Assembly: GCA_027295365.1 (NCBI GenBank)
Contig: JAPULD010000212.1
Location: 1 to 7,321 of the forward strand
Direction of reading: 5' to 3'
Length of the DNA stretch: 7,321 nt
Source: Planctomycetota bacterium
GTDB taxonomy: Bacteria > Planctomycetota > Phycisphaerae > Phycisphaerales > SM1A02
A program made the position numbers and the translations under genes. The first letter of the stretch is position 1. The number at the start of each line of letters is the position of its first letter. The notes beneath the pieces are model-generated. The model saw only the letters and a list, made by a program, of their open reading frames with translations, had not been told where the DNA came from and ran no database searches. Shown piece by piece: positions 1 through 5,235 of this stretch.

Positions 1-393
1 ACAGGGCACCTCCACGAGCGCGAGGTCTCGCATCATCTTGGCCAGGCAATCCGCTTCGCCCCCCATGTGGCGCCGTTCTTCAGGGGGATTACAACCACGA
101 TCATGGCCAGATTGAAGCGACCCATTGATCCGATCGAACTCTCCCAGTTGTACGAGCATTTTTATGCAAATCATCACTTGATAAAAATCCGACCCGACGA
201 AATTCCGTTCGTGCGCGATGCAACGAACAGTCCTCAAGCCACGATCGGAGGCTTGACCATCGACGAGAACAATCCGTGCCACGTGTCGCTTGTGGTCACG
301 CTCGACAACCTGCTCAAGGGAGCCGCTTCGCAAGCGATCCAGAACATCAACCTCGCATCTGGCTTTGACCCAATGGAGGGACTGACCCCATGA
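1..393 (+). CDS. argC: N-acetyl-gamma-glutamyl-phosphate reductase, C-terminal part (5' end outside window)
   Basis: ArgC catalyses the NADPH-dependent reduction of N-acetylglutamyl phosphate to N-acetylglutamate semialdehyde in cytoplasmic arginine synthesis. The frame is open from base 1, giving about 130 residues, roughly the last 40% of a normal ArgC of 310-345 residues. Two family landmarks are visible. The fragment opens with TGHLHEREV (residues 1-9), matching the family His-x-His-x-x-Glu segment that carries the catalytic histidine. Near the end, NLLKGAASQAIQNIN (103-117) matches the conserved NLxKGAAxQAxQNxN motif. APHVAPFFRGI (20-30) fits the conserved segment between them. The catalytic cysteine and nucleotide-binding domain lie off the left edge. 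A GTG at 67 is not the true start, because homology continues upstream of it. The stop TGA (391-393) overlaps the argH start. The HLHERE variant recalls the Xanthomonas-type ArgC subgroup; that comparison is from memory. Confidence 0.93.
   Translation, partial: TGHLHEREVSHHLGQAIRFAPHVAPFFRGITTTIMARLKRPIDPIELSQLYEHFYANHHLIKIRPDEIPFVRDATNSPQATIGGLTIDENNPCHVSLVVTLDNLLKGAASQAIQNINLASGFDPMEGLTP
375..380 (+). promoter_or_regulatory. Shine-Dalgarno site for argH
   Basis: GGAGGG lies inside the argC coding region, nine bases before the ATG at 390. It is a strong ribosome-binding match at good spacing and supports ATG 390 as the argH start. Together with the ATGA overlap it suggests translational coupling of argC and argH. 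Confidence 0.75.
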
Positions 394-1688
394 CCACCTT
401 GCTCTGGAAAATAGATGACACAACTGTCGATGTGAACATCCAGCGCTACCTGGCGGGCGACGATGTTCTCCTGGATCGGTACCTATTGCCTTACGACATC
501 GAAGCCACGATCGCACACGTTGAAGGCCTGAAATCGATCGGTGCCTTGACCTCGTCAGAGTCCAACTCGCTGGTGGAAGCCTTGCACGATTTGCGGACTC
601 GCTTTGAGCGAGGTGATTTCGTGCTCGATGAACGTTTCGAGGATTGTCATTCCGCCATCGAATTCGATCTGACCGACCATCTCGGCGATCTCGGCAAGAA
701 GGTGCACCTGGGACGCAGCCGCAATGATCAGGTGCTCGTCGCCCAAAGACTCTTCATCCAAGCGACGCTGCGAAGTCTTCATGCCGCATTAAAAATAGGA
801 GCGCACGCGTGTCTTGACCTCGCGCAACAAGAGCACGATTCAGTCATGCCGGGCTATACGCACCTGCAACGAGCGGTACCTTCCACGATCGGTTTCTGGC
901 TGGCCGGCATCGCCGAAGGATGGATCGAAGACCTGTCACTGCTGAGAATGACCTTTACGTGGCTCAACGCCAATCCGCTCGGTACCGCTGCGGGCTATGG
1001 CGTCAACCTCCCGCTTGATCGTGATTTGACCACAAACACACTCGGATTTGATCGAATACTCATTAACGGGCTCCATGCCCAGAACAGCCGAGGGAAGCAC
1101 GAGATGCAAGCCTTGCAAACGTGTTGGCATATCCTGCAAGATGTGAGAAGGTTCATGTGGGATTTGAGCTTGTTCTGCACCTCGGAGTTTGATTTTGTGC
1201 GAATGGGACAAGAGGCCACGACGGGATCGTCGATCATGCCCAACAAAAGGAATCCTGATCTCGTGGAACTCATGCGCGGTGCCATCGCTCCGATTGCCGG
1301 GGCCATGAGCGAACTTCAGAACCTATTATCGCTACCCAGCGGATATCACCGTGATCTGCAGATGACCAAGGGACCGGTCATACGGGGTCTGCTCCACACG
1401 CTTCGAACCGTCGAGTTGCTGCCCTGCCTGCTTGGGTCGATCTCGTTCAATCGTGAAGCCATGCGGGACACGATTGATCCTGAGCTCCATGCGACCGATC
1501 GTGCGGTTGAAGCTGCCTTGCGGGGGATTCCGTTTCGCGATGCGTATCGACAGGCGGCGGCCTTCGATTACGAATCGGATCAACGGACACCCCAGCAGAG
1601 CACTGAAGCCAGATGTTCGCCCGGCGGATGTGGCAACCTCATGCTCGATCAATTGCGTCATCGCCTTGAAAACGAATTTCTCGACTGA
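390..1688 (+). CDS. argH: Argininosuccinate lyase
   Basis: ArgH cleaves argininosuccinate to arginine and fumarate, the last step of arginine synthesis; family members are cytoplasmic homotetramers. All superfamily landmarks are present: EDCHSAIE (residues 84-91), HLGRSRNDQV (106-115), PGYTHLQRA (154-162) with the catalytic-region His158, NPLGTAAGYG (195-204), and the fumarase/aspartase signature GSSIMPNKRNP (279-289) with the catalytic serine loop (Ser280/Ser281) and substrate-binding Lys286 and Asn288. The C-terminal GIPFRDAYR is also typical. At 432 residues it is shorter than E. coli ArgH (about 457), and its tail (RTPQQS, SPGGCGNL) resembles the shorter Xanthomonas-like class rather than the enteric one. 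The start is supported by GGAGGG nine bases upstream and by the four-base overlap with argC. No frame damage is seen and the gene looks functional. Confidence 0.95.
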   Translation: MTTLLWKIDDTTVDVNIQRYLAGDDVLLDRYLLPYDIEATIAHVEGLKSIGALTSSESNSLVEALHDLRTRFERGDFVLDERFEDCHSAIEFDLTDHLGDLGKKVHLGRSRNDQVLVAQRLFIQATLRSLHAALKIGAHACLDLAQQEHDSVMPGYTHLQRAVPSTIGFWLAGIAEGWIEDLSLLRMTFTWLNANPLGTAAGYGVNLPLDRDLTTNTLGFDRILINGLHAQNSRGKHEMQALQTCWHILQDVRRFMWDLSLFCTSEFDFVRMGQEATTGSSIMPNKRNPDLVELMRGAIAPIAGAMSELQNLLSLPSGYHRDLQMTKGPVIRGLLHTLRTVELLPCLLGSISFNREAMRDTIDPELHATDRAVEAALRGIPFRDAYRQAAAFDYESDQRTPQQSTEARCSPGGCGNLMLDQLRHRLENEFLD

Positions 1689-1714
1689 TCAAGAATGTTT
1701 CACGAGGTGACATC

Positions 1715-1760
1715 ATTAAATATAAAAAGCGAATGCCGCCTCGTGAGAGACGACGTTCGC
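1715..1760 (-). terminator. Intrinsic terminator for the kinase gene
   Basis: Read on the minus strand, GCGAACGTCGTCTC (1760-1747) pairs with GAGGCGGCATTCGC (1742-1729) around a TCAC loop. The stem has 14 positions with one C-A mismatch and two G-U pairs. It is followed at once by TTTTT and then ATATTTAATG. The hairpin starts about 120 bases past the kinase stop. On the plus strand the stem is weaker (two C-A mismatches) and no T-run follows, so it points leftwards, away from the kinase and towards the end of argH. It would also stop antisense transcription into argH. Confidence 0.72.
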
Positions 1761-1778
1761 GTCAGGAATAGCAATGGC

Positions 1779-1795
1779 GATCGACGCTGTCGATC
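1779..1795. repeat. Perfect 7-bp inverted repeat in the convergent gap
   Basis: GATCGAC, loop GCT, GTCGATC form a perfect seven-pair hairpin 91 bases after the argH stop. No T-run follows on either strand, so it is not a classic intrinsic terminator. It could help end argCH transcription, slow 3' exonuclease decay, or be chance given how common GATCG is here. Apart from this and the neighbouring terminator, I see nothing definable in 1689-1883. Confidence 0.45.
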
Positions 1796-1883
1796 AGAAC
1801 GACCATTCCTCCTCACCAGCCAGTGAAGCGTGTATCCAATGAGAAGCGAGGCGGGTCAGAAGATCTAAAATTACAGACCCCAA

Positions 1884-4800
1884 CTAATGATCTGGCTCAT
1901 TCTCCGATTCTCGCAGACTGGCCTCCCACCGAGCGGATTCCTCAAGTCGATCGGTCGATGCAAAGAAGGCCACCAACGCTTTCACCGCTTGCCGTGTTCT
2001 CTGATGTCTTGTTCCCAGCGACTGGTTCAGGATGCGCTGTGCCTCAAGCAATTCAGATTCTGCCTCCTCGCTGCGATTCAAACGAGCCAGGCACTGGCCA
2101 TGCCGCATGAGAAAGATGCCGATGAACCAATGTTCCGCGGGCATGGCGGATCGACTGCGTTCCAGGACATCACGGGCCAGGAGTTCTGCTTCCTCGAATC
2201 GACCTTGCTCGGCGAAGAAGAGCGAGTAAATGCTCAACGCCACCATGGTGTCCGAATGCGTCGGCCCGACAAGTTTTTCCTGAGACTCGTACGCTTCCTT
2301 CACCAACGGTTCGGCTTCCTCGTATCTCTTGAGCAATTGAAGGAGGTTGCCGTACTGTCCCAGCACACGCAAGGTATGAGGATGTGATTCGGGTAGGACC
2401 TTTCGTCGCGTCTCCAGCGCCTGCCGAAAATAAGGCTCCGCTTCCTGCAGCTTCCCGCGTTGCCAAAGCACCCACCCCACGTTGGCCATGGCCGTGAGGG
2501 TCTGCGGATCGTCCTCGCCCAGCGTGTCCTTCCGGGTGTTGAGGATATCGAGGAACAGAGGCTCAGCCTCGTCGATAAGCCCTAGGTGCATATACAGTTC
2601 CGCAAGTGAGGTTGTCACGATCAGGGTGTAGAGATGCCCGACGCCGAGCTGGGTGCGATACATCTGAAGGGCTTCTTCAAGAAGAGGCTGGGCTTCCTGG
2701 AAACGCCCCAGTGCCTGATAGAAGGCTCCGAAATCCATCAGGGCCTTGGCGGGGGACATGCCATGCGATTCGACCAAGGCCCGTATCAAGTCGAGACGCT
2801 CCTGGAAGAGCCTTTCCGCTTCGTCGTATTGCTGAATCTGCTTGTAAGCCTGGGCCAAGGCGCCGATCGAAGTGAGTGTGGTGTCGTGTTCGTTGCCGAG
2901 CACGCGCTGGGCGCGATCGACGGCTTCACGGGCCAGATCCCGGGATTCCTGATGCCGGCCGATCTGCCTGTACGCCTTGGACAACAACGTCATCGTCGAG
3001 ATCGTCCTGGGGTGATCGTCGCCATTGACACGACGCTGCGTTTCCAACGTTCGCTCGAGGATCGACTCCGCTTCCTCGTGTCTCGCCAGGTCGAGGTAGT
3101 AATTGCCGAGATTCTGCATGATCGTCAGCGTGTCAGGATCCTCTTCGTTGCTGATCTCCAATTGCAGTTCGTACGATTGCTCGAAGAGCTCGACCGCATC
3201 CTCGATTCGCCCTTGTGCCCAATAGACCAGGGCGATGTTGTTCATCTGCCCGACCGTGTTACGATGGTTGAGGCCATGGAGTTTCCGGTAGGCCTCGTAC
3301 ACGTCCTTGTGTATTCGCTCGGCTTGTTCGTATCGGCCGAATCTCCAGCAGAGAACGCCCAGACCCGATCGGGCCTCCAAGGTGGGTTGTGCATCTTGTC
3401 CCAACTCGGCGCGGCGCAACTCAATGGCTCTTTGGTAATGCGATTCGGCCTTTGGATCGACGCCAAGATGTTGATACGTCCGGGCGATCGTCATTCGTAT
3501 GTCCGCCTCGATCAAAGGCTCGTCGGCGAATTTCCCCTCGATGCGAAGAGCGGCGGTGTCGAGCACTTCTCGCATGGTGAGATTGAAGTTCTGCGATCGA
3601 TACGGATCGGCCGCCCCCAGCAAGTCCTGATTGAGAAATTGGTTGACCTCGGTGGCGATGCGCGTCTGCCGCTCGGCCTCGTTTCGTCGTTCCTCCGCGA
3701 CGGCTTCCGCACTGCGAGCCCGATCGCGTTCGTTCTCGGCCTCGATACGATGCTCTTCGGCCACGTCGCGAAGCCGCGTCTGCTCGATCGCCATGGCCGT
3801 GGTCACCACGATGCCGATCAGCAACATGAGGAGCACCGCCGCGATGGTGCTCACGATGGCCTTGTTGCGCTGGGCGAACTTGCCGAGCTGGTACATCGTA
3901 CTGGGGGGCCTCGCGGCGATGGGCTCGTCGTTGAGGTATCGTCCCAGATCCGACTTGAATTCCGACGCCGACTGGTAACGGCGCGACTTTCCTTTCTCCA
4001 AGGCCTTGCTGAGAATCGTTTCCAGATCGCCCCGCAGCCCCTGATTGATGGTGCTCAAGGGGATGGGATCGTCCTCCTTGATGATCCGAACCGCCTCATG
4101 GATCATCTTGTCCTTCACGTCGTATGGAAGTCGTCCAACAAGCAGTTCATACAGCACCACGCCGAGGGCGTAGACATCACTGCGCGTGTCCAGTTCGTCG
4201 GGGCGACCCGTCGCTTGCTCGGGACTCATGTATGGCACTGTGCCGATGAGTTGCCCGATGTCCGTACGAAGAGTCGCGGTCTGGAGATCTGCATCGGTCG
4301 CCCGGGCGACGCCGAAGTCAAGAATCTTGGGCTGTCCCAGTTCGTCGATGAGAATGTTGGCCGGCTTGAGGTCGCGATGGATCACCCCCCGCTGGTGCGC
4401 GTGATGAACCGCTTCACAGATTCGGATCATGAGCTCCACCCGTTGACGAGTGCTGAGGTTTTCCTTTTTCGCGAAATTAGTCAGCGACTCACCTTGGATC
4501 AACTCCATGGCGAAATACGGTTGTTGACCGGCCCCCAGGTCAAAAGTTCCGGCATCGTAGATCTGGGCGATGCCGGGATGATGCAGTTTGCCCAGGACTT
4601 CGGCTTCCTGCTCGAAACGTCGAATCAAGTCCGCGGTGGCAATGCCGGGATTGATGACCTTCAGCGCGACGGCCCGTTGGGGTGTTTCCTGCTGGGCTTC
4701 ATAGACCGTCCCCATACCCCCAACCGCGATGACGCGATGAATCGTATACCGACCGATGGTCTGCCCGGTCAAGTCGCCTCCCCCACGAAGGGCGGCGAAA

Positions 4801-5015
4801 CCAAAACGGCGGACGGCGCTGCCTTGCCCGACAGACGTTTCGAACTGTCCTCGATCCCTGGATCGGGCCTTCAACAATGAGTGGACTTCGGCGCTTACGG
4901 TATCGTCATCGCAATGCTCTTTGAGGTATACAGCCTGCTCATCCTGCGTCAGTTCACTGGTCGTCGCAAAGAGCGCCTCGACTTGTTTCCATTGCTCGGC
5001 GGTGAGTTGATTCAT
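1884..5015 (-). CDS. Membrane-anchored Hanks-type Ser/Thr protein kinase with C-terminal TPR array
   Basis: This 1043-residue protein has a clear domain order. Residues 1-50 form a helical module (LTAEQWKQVEALF, then EVHSLLKA) that often precedes the kinase in this class. The kinase domain runs from about 90 to 360: glycine loop AVGGMGTVYEA (97-107), Lys119 in VALKV, helix-C Glu137, catalytic HRDLKPAN (213-220, Asp215), DFG (233-235), activation segment with GTVPYMSPEQ (258-267), and Asp280. All catalytic residues are intact, so it should be active; activation-loop threonines 246, 248, 251 and 259 are plausible phosphosites. One membrane helix spans about 386-410, with Lys/Arg before it, predicting a cytoplasmic kinase and an extracytoplasmic C-terminus. 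A Glu/Arg-rich helix (about 411-455) leads to TPRs of the kinesin-light-chain type from about 503 to 1030, which probably bind protein partners. The start is supported by the conserved N-terminal motif and an upstream GGAAGG. Substrate and signal are unknown. Confidence 0.96.
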   Translation of the reverse strand: MNQLTAEQWKQVEALFATTSELTQDEQAVYLKEHCDDDTVSAEVHSLLKARSRDRGQFETSVGQGSAVRRFGFAALRGGGDLTGQTIGRYTIHRVIAVGGMGTVYEAQQETPQRAVALKVINPGIATADLIRRFEQEAEVLGKLHHPGIAQIYDAGTFDLGAGQQPYFAMELIQGESLTNFAKKENLSTRQRVELMIRICEAVHHAHQRGVIHRDLKPANILIDELGQPKILDFGVARATDADLQTATLRTDIGQLIGTVPYMSPEQATGRPDELDTRSDVYALGVVLYELLVGRLPYDVKDKMIHEAVRIIKEDDPIPLSTINQGLRGDLETILSKALEKGKSRRYQSASEFKSDLGRYLNDEPIAARPPSTMYQLGKFAQRNKAIVSTIAAVLLMLLIGIVVTTAMAIEQTRLRDVAEEHRIEAENERDRARSAEAVAEERRNEAERQTRIATEVNQFLNQDLLGAADPYRSQNFNLTMREVLDTAALRIEGKFADEPLIEADIRMTIARTYQHLGVDPKAESHYQRAIELRRAELGQDAQPTLEARSGLGVLCWRFGRYEQAERIHKDVYEAYRKLHGLNHRNTVGQMNNIALVYWAQGRIEDAVELFEQSYELQLEISNEEDPDTLTIMQNLGNYYLDLARHEEAESILERTLETQRRVNGDDHPRTISTMTLLSKAYRQIGRHQESRDLAREAVDRAQRVLGNEHDTTLTSIGALAQAYKQIQQYDEAERLFQERLDLIRALVESHGMSPAKALMDFGAFYQALGRFQEAQPLLEEALQMYRTQLGVGHLYTLIVTTSLAELYMHLGLIDEAEPLFLDILNTRKDTLGEDDPQTLTAMANVGWVLWQRGKLQEAEPYFRQALETRRKVLPESHPHTLRVLGQYGNLLQLLKRYEEAEPLVKEAYESQEKLVGPTHSDTMVALSIYSLFFAEQGRFEEAELLARDVLERSRSAMPAEHWFIGIFLMRHGQCLARLNRSEEAESELLEAQRILNQSLGTRHQRTRQAVKALVAFFASTDRLEESARWEASLRESENEPDH
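1926..3518 (-). repeat. Region encoding a 42-residue (126-bp) TPR array
   Basis: This is the part of the kinase gene encoding residues about 500-1030. A recurring (H/D)-x-x-T-(L/V/I/M) landmark has its Thr at residues 545, 587, 629, 671, 713, 797, 839, 881, 923 and 1007, exact multiples of 42 apart. The slots at 755 and 965 are degenerate (Pro and Ile) but keep the spacing. Each unit also carries a G-x-x-x-E-A-E type helix pair, for example GRYEQAE, GKLQEAE and GRFEEAE. The repeats are diverged in sequence, so this is old protein repetition, not a recent tandem DNA duplication. Confidence 0.85.
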
Positions 5016-5016
5016 G

Positions 5017-5030
5017 CCCTTCCGATCTCC
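5017..5030 (-). promoter_or_regulatory. Ribosome-binding region of the kinase gene
   Basis: On the minus strand GGAG, ATC, GGAAGGG precede the ATG at 5015-5013. GGAAGG sits rather close to the start and GGAG eleven bases away; either could serve as Shine-Dalgarno. This supports the called start, the first ATG before the conserved N-terminal module. Confidence 0.5.
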
Positions 5031-5127
5031 AACCGTCCGAGATCTTGGTTTCCTTCCACGCTCATCTCTCGCCGGGAATGAGGAACGACCACTGCCTCAA
5101 CTCATCCATCCCGCGACGTCCGGAAGC

Positions 5128-5133
5128 AGTATA
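5128..5133 (-). promoter_or_regulatory. Possible -10 element upstream of the kinase gene
   Basis: TATACT on the minus strand, about 113 bases before the kinase ATG, matches the sigma-70 -10 consensus at five of six positions. No good -35 box lies 16-18 bases further upstream, so this is weak. The 220-base gap (5016-5235) is long enough for the kinase to have its own promoter. I see no ORF worth calling in it, no operator-like repeat and no riboswitch. Confidence 0.25.
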
Positions 5134-5197
5134 CACCTCACTTGCTTTGGTTCGGACGACTGTGAGTCTCATCGTCACCAATTCCAATTCGCATCAA

Positions 5198-5211
5198 GGC
5201 GTACCGACGCC
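5198..5211 (-). terminator. Weak hairpin after the peptidase gene
   Basis: GGCGT, loop CGGT, ACGCC is a perfect five-pair stem starting 25 bases after the peptidase stop codon. Only TTGATG follows on the minus strand, not a T-run. A second short inverted repeat (GAGTT/AACTC, 5223-5237) overlaps the stop codon. These may be a weak or Rho-assisted end of the peptidase transcript, or chance. Confidence 0.2.
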
Positions 5212-5235
5212 ACGTCATGATCGAGTTGCAAGAAC

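Noticed and set aside
67..393. A separate 108-residue gene starting at GTG 67
   Set aside because: ArgC homology continues upstream of the GTG to base 1, including the histidine motif, so this is only the tail of argC.
1823..2387. Short plus-strand open frames at the 3' end of the kinase gene
   Set aside because: They overlap the conserved TPR coding region in antisense, have no recognised domain, and show no convincing ribosome-binding site.
1926..3518. A recent tandem DNA repeat with a 126-bp period
   Set aside because: The periodicity is clear in protein but the nucleotide sequences of the units are highly diverged, so there is no DNA-level tandem array or sign of recent expansion.
2634..4880. 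A 748-codon open frame on the plus strand, opposite the kinase gene
   Set aside because: It is in exact codon-on-codon antisense register with the kinase, so it would be interrupted only where the kinase uses TTA, CTA or TCA, which are rare here. It ends exactly at a TCA serine codon (Ser46) of the kinase. Its translation shows no recognisable domain, while the kinase strand is unmistakable.
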